Below, piece after piece: positions 19,078 to 28,517 of a DNA stretch of 64,000 nt (the stretch's first letter is position 1; the number at the start of each line of letters is the position of its first letter). The DNA comes from Cesiribacter sp. SM1 (lineage in GTDB: Bacteria; Bacteroidota; Bacteroidia; Cytophagales; Cyclobacteriaceae). The DNA is taken from contig NZ_JAHXBU010000008.1 of assembly GCF_020178975.1 (NCBI RefSeq), forward strand, positions 1-64,000, read 5' to 3'. Made by a program: the position numbers and the translations under genes. Below the pieces are notes generated by a model, which was not told the origin of the DNA, searched no databases, and saw nothing but the letters and a program-made list of their open reading frames with translations.

Positions 19078-21136
19078 AGAAATAACAATAGCACCGGTAA
19101 ACCATCAAAGGTACTTTGATAGAGACATCAGCTGGCTTTCCTTCAATGAACGTGTGCTGATGGAGGCTGAAAGAGAAAGCCTTCCTCTCATGGAGCGAAT
19201 GAACTTCCTGTCTATTTACTCCTCTAACCTGGATGAGTTTTATCGGGTGCGTATGCCTGTGCTGAACGCTTTACATAAGCTTCACAAGAAAAAGTTTCTG
19301 GATAAAGATCTTGCAGAAAAGCATGCAGATGTGGCTGCACTATCAAGCGATATGATCGCGCAGCAGCTAAATCGTTTTGGACTGGTATTGCAGCGACTAA
19401 TTCCGGAACTGGAAGCCCACGACGTGTATTTCCTGTATGGCAAGAACTTGCCTCAGGAAATTATGCCGCAGATCACCCACTATTTTTTTACTCAGGTACT
19501 AGCTTTTTTAAAGCCTGTTCTTATTCAAATAAACAGCCTGCACTTTTTTCCGGAAAATAATCAGCTCTATTTAGCAGTTACAGGCCGACATCATGGCCCA
19601 GAGGAAGCGTTATTGGTGGTTAATATTCCTACCGAAGAACTACCCAGGTTCTATGAGACTGCAGTAGGAAAAAAGCAGTATGTTGTTTTTCTGGATGACA
19701 TCATCAAGGCTCATCTGCACATCCTTACTAATATGCAGGTGGAAGGCTGTTACAGCTTTAAAGTAACACGTGATGCTGATCTTGCCCTTGGAGATATTTA
19801 TGAGCAGGACCTGGCTGCTGCTATTGAAGCCCAGGTGGCTAAAAGAGACCTGGGCCTTGCGACCAGGTTTTTATATGAACCAGGCTTGCCGGAAGGAGCG
19901 ATTGAACGGCTGCTGGAAAAATTTGGTATGGAAAAAGCTGTGGTAGTAGAAGGGGGTGCCTATCATAATTTGAGAGACCTCAACCTGTTTTCTGTTAAAC
20001 TTCCGGACCTCTACTACACTAAATGGCCACAGATTCAAAAAACTGCTGCTACTGATGGTTTGCTGCTAGAACAGGTGGCTAAGCAGGACATTATGCTGCA
20101 TACGCCATACCACTCCTATGATATGGTGCTTCGTTTTTTTAATGAAGCAGCCATTGCTGCTGATGTAACACATATATACATCACGATGTACCGGGTGGCG
20201 AGTAGTTCCAGAATTGTCAATGCATTAATATCTGCAGCACATAATGGAAAAAAGGTAACCGTGGTAGTTGAGCTCAAAGCCAGATTTGATGAAGCCAATA
20301 ACCTTAAATGGGCAAAAAGACTCAAAGAGGCGGGGGTGCAGGTGCTGTACACTCATACGGCGCTTAAGGTGCATGCAAAAATAGCACTGGTAAAGAGAAA
20401 AAATGCTGCCGGATCCACTTACCTGGGTCTTTTGGCTACAGGAAATCTCAATGAAGTTACTGCACGCTTTTACACCGATCATGTACTACTAACAGGACAA
20501 CAGGAGCTGCTGAAGGAAGTAAAAAAGCTATTCTCCCTGATGAAAAATATGGGTGAGACCATGCAGCAGAATAAACTAAAGTGCAGGCATTTACTTGTCG
20601 CCCAGGTCAACCTGCATGAAAGGCTACTTGAACTCATAGACAGAGAAATTGTCAATGCCGGGCAGGGGTTACCGGCGCGTGTCATTATCAAGCTAAATAA
20701 CCTGGAAGAAAGAGTACTGATTGAAAAGTTGTATGAAGCATCTGCGGCAGGAGTGCAAATACAACTGATTATCCGCGGCATTTGCTGTCTGATTCCTGGT
20801 GTGGTTGGTATGAGTGAGCATATTTCAGTACGCAGGATTGTAGACCGTTACCTGGAGCACGGACGTGTTTATATATTCCACAACAATGGAATGGACGATC
20901 TGTTCCTGGGATCCGCTGACTGGATGAACCGCAACATCTACAAGCGTATAGAGGTGTGCTTCCCGGTGTATGATAAGCACCTCAAAACAGAACTCATTGA
21001 GATGATTGCACTACAGCTAAAAGATAATACACAGGCTGTTATGATCAATGAATCACTGGAAAATGTACTGGTAACACAAAAGGGACCAAAAATCCAATCT
21101 CAATCTGCAATATACAGTATGCTGCAAAAAGCATGA
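19067..21136 (+). CDS. ppk1: Polyphosphate kinase 1
   Basis: An enzyme of 689 residues that reversibly transfers the ATP gamma-phosphate onto inorganic polyphosphate. The start DRDISWLSFNERVL, the SSNLDEFYRVRMP segment, the catalytic His436 in KVHAKIALVKRK and the C-terminal SADWMNRNIYKRIEVCFPV are classical. The ATG at 19067 lies inside the end of the HD-Pycsar gene (11-base overlap), giving translational coupling. A longer frame from 18998 lacks support. The next gene down is also linked to phosphate chemistry by its kinase-like domain. Confidence 0.95.
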   Translation: MLPKEITIAPVNHQRYFDRDISWLSFNERVLMEAERESLPLMERMNFLSIYSSNLDEFYRVRMPVLNALHKLHKKKFLDKDLAEKHADVAALSSDMIAQQLNRFGLVLQRLIPELEAHDVYFLYGKNLPQEIMPQITHYFFTQVLAFLKPVLIQINSLHFFPENNQLYLAVTGRHHGPEEALLVVNIPTEELPRFYETAVGKKQYVVFLDDIIKAHLHILTNMQVEGCYSFKVTRDADLALGDIYEQDLAAAIEAQVAKRDLGLATRFLYEPGLPEGAIERLLEKFGMEKAVVVEGGAYHNLRDLNLFSVKLPDLYYTKWPQIQKTAATDGLLLEQVAKQDIMLHTPYHSYDMVLRFFNEAAIAADVTHIYITMYRVASSSRIVNALISAAHNGKKVTVVVELKARFDEANNLKWAKRLKEAGVQVLYTHTALKVHAKIALVKRKNAAGSTYLGLLATGNLNEVTARFYTDHVLLTGQQELLKEVKKLFSLMKNMGETMQQNKLKCRHLLVAQVNLHERLLELIDREIVNAGQGLPARVIIKLNNLEERVLIEKLYEASAAGVQIQLIIRGICCLIPGVVGMSEHISVRRIVDRYLEHGRVYIFHNNGMDDLFLGSADWMNRNIYKRIEVCFPVYDKHLKTELIEMIALQLKDNTQAVMINESLENVLVTQKGPKIQSQSAIYSMLQKA

Positions 21137-21343
21137 AATTGGGATTAGGTTCAAGGCTTTTTCTGTAATAGCGAACTAGTGACTGGAATTCCGTCAGTTG
21201 CTAAAGCATAAGTTTATTTCAAGGACTCCACCTTGTACTGCAATCCTTCCCCACATATCAACCGGCCCAGCCTCCAGTGTTAGAAAATTTGCCATGGGCA
21301 ACAAACATACAAGAGTGTGTCTAAAAATATTATAGAGAAAATT

Positions 21344-23938
21344 ATGAAAACGAGCGGTATACTGATCCAAAAAAGTGGCTTGGCATGGAGTCTACTTTAT
21401 CTAGGCTTCATGTTGAACTTCACTGCTTATGCGCAGCCAGATGTAAAGCAGGATAGTATAACGGTGCCAATCGCCGTAGAGTATAATGCAGTAAATAGGG
21501 CGCATCGCTTCTGGTTTGGGAAAAACTACCGGAACCTTTGGGCCACGCCAGTTAAGATGAAGGTGTTACGTCTGAGTGAGGAAAAAGGAGGTATGACTGT
21601 TCTAAAGGTAGGGGGTGGAAAACAGACGAAATCACTGCGACTTCAGGATGCTTCTGGAAAAGAGTGGGTGCTTAGGTCCCTTCAAAAAGATCCAGAGTTG
21701 GCCTTGCCTGAAAAGCTGCGTCCTACAGTGGCCAGGGTTATTGTACAGGACCAGATTTCGGCAGCGCATCCTTTTGCCGCACTGGCAGTGCCTCCCTTAG
21801 CAGAAGCGCTGAGGGTGCCGCATGCCAATCCCGTACTGGTTTATCTGCCTGAAGATCCTGCACTAGGAAAATACAATAGCGAATTTGCAAAGCAGCCTTA
21901 CCTTTTTGAAGAGCGTGAACCATCAGGGGTGAAAGACACAGATAACACGCAAAAGGTGCTGGAGAAGCTTGAGGAGGACAACGATCATCGGGTAGATGAA
22001 CGGATGGTCCTGCGGGCGCGCTTGCTAGACATCCTCCTGGGAGATTGGGACCGCCATGAAGATCAGTGGAGGTGGATGGAAACGGCCGGTGAAACTGGTG
22101 ATTTGTACCTGCCTGTACCCAGGGATCGTGATCAGGTTTTTTTTACGAACAGAGGCGTATTCCCGAAAATAGGATCCCGCAAGTGGATCATGCCCAGATT
22201 TCAGGGTTTCGACAGGGAGATCAGAGACATAGAGGGATTTAATTTCAACGCCCGATATTTTGACCGCCTATTCCTTTCAGGACTTGGCGAAGATGTCTGG
22301 CGTGAAGAAATCTCCTTTGTGCAGAAAACTCTTACAGATGGGCTTATACAGCAGGCAATACAGCGCATGCCTGATAATATTTCTTTACTGTCAGGTGAAG
22401 AACTTATTCAGATTATGATTAGCCGAAGAGATCATCTGGAGAAATATGCACTTGCATACTATCGATTTTTGGCAGAAGCTGTAGACATACCGGCCTCAGA
22501 TAAACGGGAGTTTTTTGAGCTGATATATAATCAAGATAAAAGTGTATCGGTAAGCATATATAAGCTGAAGAAAGATGGCAGCAGGGGTAGAAAGCTGTAC
22601 GAGCGCACTTTTTTACCTCATATAACAAAAGAGATTCGCTTGTATGGTAGAGATAGTGAGGATGTCTTTTCTGTGGTAGGAAGCCAGGCTTCTCCTATAA
22701 AAGTAAGAATGATAGGTGGCGGAGATGCAGATGTTTTTCGGGTGGATGAAGCATTTAATAATGAAAAGAGGCTTTACATCTACGATCGCTCTGATAAAGA
22801 TAATACTTTCCCGGATGCCTCCCTAGCCAGGTTGAAAGTGTCTAGGGACAGCAGTGTAAATCTTTATAACACAAGAGCCTTCAAGTACAATGTTTTGATG
22901 CCCTTAGCAGTAGCAGGATACAACCTGGATGACGGACTCCTGCTAGGGGGTGGATTTGCTTATACAAGGCATGCATTCCGGAAAGATCCATTCGCAGCCA
23001 GGCATCGTCTCCTGCTTGGCCATGCCCTGGCGACTAATGCCTTTTTTGCCCATTATGCCGGTGTTTTTACAAAAGCTGTGGGCAAGTACGATCTAAGCAT
23101 AAACTTAGATGCCCGGGCACCTAACAACACCAGTAATTTCTTTGGTGTTGGCAATGAAACCCAGTTCAACCAGGAAACTGAACAGCCTATTAGGTACTAT
23201 CGCACCCGTTATGACTTTATAGACACTCAGGTAAAACTTCACCATATACTAGGTAAGAGCTGGAAAATGAATGCAGGCGTTGCCGGTCAATACTACAGTA
23301 ACAAAGGGAGTGAAAATAAGGGTAGGTTTATTGATACCTATCATGAGCAGCATGTTGGTGAACATGTTTTCTCAACTAAAATATATGCCGGACTTGTTGC
23401 CGGCCTGGTACGGGACACGCGAAATAGTAGTTTAATGCCGACCCGGGGCATGTACTGGAATACGGCACTAGTGGCCATGAAGCAGTTGAACAGCCAGAAA
23501 AAGGAGTATGCACAGTTAGCCACTGCTTTTAGCTTTTATATTAGCCCCACATCTGAGTTTACCATCGCAAACCGCATAGGCGGTGGTACAACCATTGGAG
23601 ATCCTGATTTCTTTCAACTCCTTTACCTTGGGGGCAACACTAACTTAAGAGGATTTCGCAATTTTCGTTTTGCCGGAGAAAGCATGGCTTATCACAACCT
23701 GGAGTTGCGCCTAAAACTTTTTGATTTCTCCTCTTATTTGTTCCCGGGCTCTGTGGGACTGATTGGATTCAACGATGTAGGTCGTGTATGGGTGGAAGAG
23801 GAAACTTCAACTAAATGGCATGATGGGTACGGGGGCGGTTTATACCTGATACCGGCTAAGCTACTCCTCCTGCAAGGGGTGGTAGCTATTTCCAGGGAGG
23901 ATGTACTGCCTTATGTGTCTATCGGGATGCGATTCTGA
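21344..23938 (+). CDS. Omp85/BamA-like outer membrane protein with N-terminal kinase-like domain
   Basis: A protein of 864 residues starting at the ATG at 21344 (a GTG at 21317 is upstream). A signal peptide ends near AYAQ. Residues about 50-400 resemble an atypical kinase fold: a glycine-rich strand VLKVGGGKQTKSLRL, then LLGDWDRHEDQWRW (Asp236-Arg237-His238, like the DRH loop of FAM20/CotH-type secreted kinases) and PRDRDQVF (Asp261/Asp263, like a metal-binding DFG site). Residues about 520-864 form a BamA/TamA-like barrel (GGNTNLRGFRNFRF is the RGF motif of Omp85). As I recall, related Bacteroidota proteins carry a metallophosphoesterase domain at the N-terminus, absent here. Kinase activity is inference. 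Confidence 0.7.
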   Translation: MKTSGILIQKSGLAWSLLYLGFMLNFTAYAQPDVKQDSITVPIAVEYNAVNRAHRFWFGKNYRNLWATPVKMKVLRLSEEKGGMTVLKVGGGKQTKSLRLQDASGKEWVLRSLQKDPELALPEKLRPTVARVIVQDQISAAHPFAALAVPPLAEALRVPHANPVLVYLPEDPALGKYNSEFAKQPYLFEEREPSGVKDTDNTQKVLEKLEEDNDHRVDERMVLRARLLDILLGDWDRHEDQWRWMETAGETGDLYLPVPRDRDQVFFTNRGVFPKIGSRKWIMPRFQGFDREIRDIEGFNFNARYFDRLFLSGLGEDVWREEISFVQKTLTDGLIQQAIQRMPDNISLLSGEELIQIMISRRDHLEKYALAYYRFLAEAVDIPASDKREFFELIYNQDKSVSVSIYKLKKDGSRGRKLYERTFLPHITKEIRLYGRDSEDVFSVVGSQASPIKVRMIGGGDADVFRVDEAFNNEKRLYIYDRSDKDNTFPDASLARLKVSRDSSVNLYNTRAFKYNVLMPLAVAGYNLDDGLLLGGGFAYTRHAFRKDPFAARHRLLLGHALATNAFFAHYAGVFTKAVGKYDLSINLDARAPNNTSNFFGVGNETQFNQETEQPIRYYRTRYDFIDTQVKLHHILGKSWKMNAGVAGQYYSNKGSENKGRFIDTYHEQHVGEHVFSTKIYAGLVAGLVRDTRNSSLMPTRGMYWNTALVAMKQLNSQKKEYAQLATAFSFYISPTSEFTIANRIGGGTTIGDPDFFQLLYLGGNTNLRGFRNFRFAGESMAYHNLELRLKLFDFSSYLFPGSVGLIGFNDVGRVWVEEETSTKWHDGYGGGLYLIPAKLLLLQGVVAISREDVLPYVSIGMRF

Positions 23939-23988
23939 ACACCAAGCCCTGGCAAGGTCATTGTACAGGAAAGGCTGAAACAGAACTA

Positions 23989-24366
23989 TCATAACCTAGA
24001 TGAAGGAGGGGGCTCGCTGCTGTAGAAGCATTGCTCTTTAACGATTTTTCCATCTCGCCATTGCTGGACTGCAACCAAAGTGTATTTTTTGTTGCCTAGT
24101 TCTTTGTGTGTGTAATCGTAGTACCATTGCACCATCGTTGTTCCTTCACCTATTGCAACCTTCAAGGGCCTGACACTACGAAACTCGATAATGGAAGATA
24201 AAAATACTTCTTTACGGTTGCGGTTAGCAGCTTTCCCAATGACTGGTGCGGCTTCGTCCTCCTGTATGATTACCTCAGGATGATAATACTTATCAAATCC
24301 CTCCAGGACTTTATCCTGTAAAATCATATCATTCAGATCACTAATTTTGTTCAATAGCGAACACAT
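23989..24366 (-). CDS. SnoaL/NTF2-like small protein
   Basis: A protein of 125 residues from the ATG at 24364-24366. The frame extends 10 codons further to a TTG, but that start is less likely. The cone-shaped NTF2 fold is suggested by the N-terminal helix (NKISDLNDMILQDKVLEGFDKYYHPEVI) and strands VQWYYDYTHKE and LVAVQQWRDGKIVKEQCFY. The family includes ester cyclases and ligand-binding proteins of unknown role. It lies downstream of the Crp-type regulator on the same strand (97 bases), possibly as its target. Confidence 0.7.
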   Translation of the reverse strand: MCSLLNKISDLNDMILQDKVLEGFDKYYHPEVIIQEDEAAPVIGKAANRNRKEVFLSSIIEFRSVRPLKVAIGEGTTMVQWYYDYTHKELGNKKYTLVAVQQWRDGKIVKEQCFYSSEPPPSSRL

Positions 24367-24463
24367 AAATGTAGTACTATCATGGTGTTGCTGCAAAATT
24401 CATGAAAGGATGAGTGACATGGAATAAACCAGATTAAGAAAAAAGCTTAGACTGGATTAAGAT

Positions 24464-25048
24464 CTACTGTTCATGAATCAGCTGACTTCTTATTTTGCTG
24501 AAGAACTCGGGTGTGATACCCAAATAGGAGGCAATCTGGTATTGGGGCACTCGTTGATCCAGGTTTGGATAACGCTTCTTAAATTCCAGATAACGTTCTT
24601 TTGCAGGCAGACTAAAATTATAAACAAGACGCTCATATGCGGCTATATATGCTTTTTGAATGGCAATACGAGAAAAATGCTCCAGTTTTGGAATCAGCTG
24701 GTAGAGCTCATTCTGATCATGATAGGAGAGCTGAGCCAGTTCACAAGTTTCCAGACATTGCACATTGAAAGCTGAAGGTTTTTGGGTTAAGAAGCTGCCA
24801 AGATCCGAGGTCCACCAATCCTCAACCGAGAACATAACAATGCGCTCGTTTCCATTTTCATCTATGTGGTATGTCTTTAAACAGCCTGCGATCACATAGC
24901 TTTCATGGGTGCAGATATCCCCCTGTTGTACTATAAATTGCCCTTTCTGAAATTTCCTGAACCTAACTTTTGAAAGATATAAAGCTTCTTCTTCTGCTGT
25001 TAGGGTGATGTATCTGGAAAGGTTATTAATGATGGATTGTGTATTCAT
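24464..25048 (-). CDS. Crp/Fnr-type transcriptional regulator
   Basis: A protein of 194 residues. Residues 20-120 form a cyclic-nucleotide-binding jelly roll (KFQKGQFIVQQGD, SYVIAGCLKTYHIDENGNERIV). Residues 145-194 hold a helix-turn-helix (YQIASYLGITPEFFSKIRSQL). Similar Bacteroidota proteins lack the arginine that contacts the cAMP phosphate, and I do not see the canonical RxS here, so the ligand is uncertain. It precedes the SnoaL-like gene. Confidence 0.85.
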   Translation of the reverse strand: MNTQSIINNLSRYITLTAEEEALYLSKVRFRKFQKGQFIVQQGDICTHESYVIAGCLKTYHIDENGNERIVMFSVEDWWTSDLGSFLTQKPSAFNVQCLETCELAQLSYHDQNELYQLIPKLEHFSRIAIQKAYIAAYERLVYNFSLPAKERYLEFKKRYPNLDQRVPQYQIASYLGITPEFFSKIRSQLIHEQ

Positions 25049-25865
25049 ATTTTTTCAGGAAAGCGTATGGATGAGCGACTGGCAGGTAAAGTTTGCTGCA
25101 GTATGGGTGGCCTTGTTATTTCATTATTAAATTGAAATTTCATTGAGTGCTTTCATTCTAGTAGGACAGTACCCTCCACATCTGTCCTGAAATCATCATC
25201 GAATGAGCAGGGAAAACGATTGACACCAAAAGCCTGCTGACCACACCTGCAGGAAAGTAGTAAATGCTGCTAAGTTGACATTAAATATATTTCAAAGCTA
25301 CTATCTTTTTCTGCTTGTGTCAATTGAGACCTGTTGAAGTAGTCTTCCCCAGCTTAATCTTACTGAAATAATATTCATACGGCTATCGTCACTGGAAAAT
25401 AAATATGTTTAAGTAAATGAGGCTGGGAATCTATTGACTTTTGGTCTTCAAAGATCTACAGCCATAGATCATTATATTCATACTGATGCCGGTAGTAAAA
25501 TACAGAAGGCAGACGATAGGGGAGCAACCGTCATCTCCCTAGTTCTTAATTTACTTTTACCTTTTTTCTTAAACTACATTATGTCCTGATGTAGTAACTG
25601 GTTATAAATTAGCAGCATATCCATACATAAACATCATGATACAGGCATAAGAAGTAAGGACAAAGCACCTCAAATGGTTTGGTGCTAAAGCAGTAGGTAA
25701 CGCACGTAATTGACAGAATTTCGTGGTAAACGTTAAAAACTACGAAATCTTGTAGTACCGCTAGTGTAGAAAGTGGCTGAAATGCTAAACAACAGGCTTT
25801 TCCTGGTTGGCATTCCCTTTGATCAATTAAGGTTACTATTCCATACAACCTAAAACCATTATTTT
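25049..25865. other. Long intergenic region between divergent regulators
   Basis: About 820 bases without a convincing gene between the minus-strand Crp gene and the plus-strand AraC gene. Short frames on both strands lack family features. A 16-bp imperfect inverted repeat (CTAC..GTAG, 25740-25755) lies 110 bases before the AraC start and resembles one at 39306-39321. Promoters for both regulators must lie here. Confidence 0.4.
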
Positions 25866-26747
25866 ATGAACTCTAACGTATTTTTGCTTGAGGACCTTCA
25901 GGTGAAAGAAAGTAATCCTTTTGAAATCTATACACTTGAATGGCTGGAAGAAAATCTGCAGAATCAATTTGCACATTTGCAAAGACAGGACCGTTTTGAG
26001 ATTATTTGGCTCAAAAGCGGGTCAGGCTGGCATTCCATCAATAATTACCAATATCCTTTGAGCAGCCGGAAGTTGTATTTCATTGTGCCGGGTCAGGATC
26101 ACAAGTTTCAGATACATCCCGGATCTAAAGGGTATGTACTTTCATTCACTGAATCTTTTCTGCACCAGAATCACGATGATTTCAATCCCATGCATGAGAT
26201 TGTTTTATTCAAACAATTTTCGGAAAAGCCTGAACTTGCGATAAACACTGAGATCGAAGAAGAGATGGAAGATGTACTAATCAGGTTGTTGAAAGAAACA
26301 GAAAATTACTTTTTACATAAATCTGAAATATTAAGTAAGCTTCTGAAGATATTTTTGATTTACCTGAAAAGACAAATGCAGGCTTCTTTAGCAGATGTAC
26401 AGATTGATCCTCACAATCATCTGTTAAACAACTTCCTTTATCTGCTCGAAAATAACTTTAGAGTTAAGAAAGCGGTATCCTATTATGCCAGTGAGCTTTT
26501 TGTAACCCCAAATCATCTGAACCACGTGATCAAAAAAAATACAGGTTTTTGTGCACGTCATCATATTCAGCAACGAATCATTCTCGAAGCTAAAAAGATG
26601 GCACTTCATAAAGATGCAAGTATGAAAGAGATTGCCAGCTATCTTGGCTTCGATGATGTAGCACATTTTAGTAAGTTCTTTAAGAATGCTGCAGGTGCTA
26701 ACTTCACTTCATTCAAGAAAAACCAGTTTGGTGCATTGCCTTCATGA
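25866..26747 (+). CDS. AraC family transcriptional regulator
   Basis: A protein of 293 residues. The N-terminal 150 residues are a cupin-like sensing domain (FEIIWLKSGSGWHSINNYQYPL, LYFIVPGQDHKFQIHPGSKGYVL). The C-terminal 100 residues are an AraC DNA-binding domain with two helix-turn-helices (ASELFVTPNHLNHVIKKNTGF and MKEIASYLGFDDVAHFSKFFKNAAG). It faces toward the oxidoreductase cluster that follows after a 670-base gap. The inducer is unknown. Confidence 0.88.
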   Translation: MNSNVFLLEDLQVKESNPFEIYTLEWLEENLQNQFAHLQRQDRFEIIWLKSGSGWHSINNYQYPLSSRKLYFIVPGQDHKFQIHPGSKGYVLSFTESFLHQNHDDFNPMHEIVLFKQFSEKPELAINTEIEEEMEDVLIRLLKETENYFLHKSEILSKLLKIFLIYLKRQMQASLADVQIDPHNHLLNNFLYLLENNFRVKKAVSYYASELFVTPNHLNHVIKKNTGFCARHHIQQRIILEAKKMALHKDASMKEIASYLGFDDVAHFSKFFKNAAGANFTSFKKNQFGALPS

Positions 26748-27417
26748 AAAGTGCTCTTTTCCGGTAGTTAATTTTTCACAAAGTGCACAACTTATGTGGT
26801 GTATGCGACTAAAGTAAGAGATCTAAGAACAAGAGAAGTATTCACTAAGTGGGTTTTTACATTGAAAGCTATCGCTACAACCTATCCTCTTATCTTTCAT
26901 GGTTTTAGCTACTCCTGATAATTCAAAAATCATACATAATGTATCTGCTTGATTCCTTTGCTCTATGTTCTACCTGTAGATAGCATCGAGCGTATATAAT
27001 AAAAACAGCTAAAGCGTATAGGAGTGGACATATCATGACAGAAAAAATTGATTTGACTAGCATTCTAAAACTGCCATTCAGTTCTTTCCTATAAGCTAAA
27101 GGGTAATGCCAGAACTAATCTGTTTAACTATCTGTACGGGCACATCTTGACTGATCAGCTGTTGAATGAGCTAGCTGTCCTGTTGAGGAATTGATTATTG
27201 GACAAAAAAGAGGGCTAAAGCCAGTACTTTCTGCTTAAAGCACTTCTCTTCTGGTGCTTTATGAAGGGGTACCGAGGCTTTAGCCCTTAATTTGTTAACG
27301 GTTACAACGTTCCGGGAGGGAAAATATTAACCCTGTGAACCATGAGATCTATTGCTCAAGCTTAGGAAAGTTTGGTTAATATTTTCATCAAGATGAATGC
27401 CATTCAAGTGTGATGGA
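26748..27417. other. Intergenic region, non-coding except for a structured repeat
   Basis: No gene is supported over 670 bases between the AraC gene and the 3' end of the minus-strand SDR. A short GAAAAG/CTTTTC stem followed by a T-rich stretch just after the AraC stop may terminate it. The only other notable element is the nested inverted repeat at 27211-27287. Confidence 0.4.
27211..27287. repeat. Nested inverted repeat (structured element or bidirectional terminator)
   Basis: The outer arms AGGGCTAAAGCC (27211-27222) and GGCTTTAGCCCT (27276-27287) are perfect 12-bp complements. A second perfect 7-bp stem AAAGCAC/GTGCTTT (27237-27260) is nested within them. It lies 130 bases beyond the 3' end of the SDR gene. 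Confidence 0.7.
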
Positions 27418-28176
27418 TCAGAAGGGAGCATCCATGCCTCCATCTACTCGGAACGTTGTACCAGTGATGAATTCACTTTGGTCAGAGCTCAAGAATAGCA
27501 CCATATTTGCAATTTCCTCCGGTTCAGCATAACGTCCAAAGGGGATAGCCGCAGAAAAGGTCTTTCTCACCTCTTCTGCATTTCCCAGGTCTTTTTCAAT
27601 AGATGTCATCATCCTGGTATTCACCTGGCTTGGGTGGACCGTGTTCACGCGAACCTTTCGGGGCGCTAACTCCAGGGCAGCGGTACGCATGATGCCTACA
27701 ACGGCATGCTTACTCGCTACATAACCAACGGCCCCGGGGGAACTCCCTAAACCACCAATAGATGAAGTGATGACAATGCTACCGCCATCCTGTATCATGG
27801 GAATTACATACTTAAGTCCCAGAAATGTGCCTTTCAGGTTTACTGCAATCACTTTGTCAAAAGTATCAGTGGTGTAATCCTGAATTGGGTTCATTTTCCC
27901 CTCTATACCTGCATTGCAAAAGAATATGTCTAGTTTGCCGAATCTGTCGATAGCATGCTGAACATATGCCTTTGTATCTTCTTCCTTTGAAACATCAGCT
28001 ACACTATAGGCCACATTGTTATTTTCAAATTGCCGTACAATATTTTGTAATGCATCCTCATTGACATCAACCAATAATACTTTTGCTCCTTCTTTTAAGA
28101 ACCGTTCGGCAGTGGCTTTGCCAATGCCGCCGCCGGCTCCAGTAATAATGGCGACTTTGTTTTCTAAGCTTTTCAT
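27418..28176 (-). CDS. Short-chain dehydrogenase/reductase
   Basis: A classical SDR of 252 residues from the ATG at 28174-28176 (the open frame extends further without family support). Cofactor motif TGAGGGIGKATAERF, structural NAG (FCNAGIEG), catalytic Ser in ITSSIGG and the YVASK Tyr/Lys pair are intact. The C-terminus FITGTTFRVDGGMDAPF is typical of glucose-dehydrogenase-like SDRs. The Asp after the second strand (LLVDVNED) suggests NAD preference. The substrate is unknown. It follows the F420-type reductase on the same strand, separated by a strong hairpin. Confidence 0.9.
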   Translation of the reverse strand: MKSLENKVAIITGAGGGIGKATAERFLKEGAKVLLVDVNEDALQNIVRQFENNNVAYSVADVSKEEDTKAYVQHAIDRFGKLDIFFCNAGIEGKMNPIQDYTTDTFDKVIAVNLKGTFLGLKYVIPMIQDGGSIVITSSIGGLGSSPGAVGYVASKHAVVGIMRTAALELAPRKVRVNTVHPSQVNTRMMTSIEKDLGNAEEVRKTFSAAIPFGRYAEPEEIANMVLFLSSDQSEFITGTTFRVDGGMDAPF

Positions 28177-28326
28177 TTGGTGAATTAAATTAATGTTTTG
28201 ACCAGCGACCTTATTCCAGTGTTGTCCTTTATTATGTTCAGTACCCACATCATGCTAGCATGCAAAGCCATTCGCTGAACTGAAATTTCCAGCGATAAAA
28301 GGAAAAGATGCGGCATGTTGCTTAAC

Positions 28327-28381
28327 AGCCATCCTACAGTGACGCTAGCTTTGGGGTTGTAGCTGTTACTGTAGGATGGCT
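28327..28381. terminator. Long perfect hairpin between the SDR and NADP oxidoreductase genes
   Basis: The arms AGCCATCCTACAGT and ACTGTAGGATGGCT are perfect 14-bp complements with a 27-base loop, followed on the plus strand by CTTTTAT. It sits in the 341-base gap downstream of the minus-strand gene ending at 28518, so it probably terminates that transcript. Nothing else is seen in the gap. Confidence 0.6.
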
Positions 28382-28517
28382 CTTTTATCCCTGGTAAGAT
28401 GTTTTTATGGCAGGGCTTATTGTTCCCTTAATCAAGGATTTGATGTACTTCCATATATCCTTAGGCGCAGGCTTGAATGGTCACTTTCAGATATTTATCG
28501 TTTAAAACTAAAAAGTA

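Noticed and set aside
16783-21136. Calling the cyclase-HD-PycTM genes a confirmed Pycsar defence system
   Set aside because: The effector has an extra HD domain, is tied to ppk1, and the cyclase has a redox domain. Without evidence of defence-island context or product identity, the call is kept as a hypothesis.
25609-25848. Minus-strand frame of 79 codons before the AraC gene
   Set aside because: No recognisable domain or start context. It lies in the expected promoter region.
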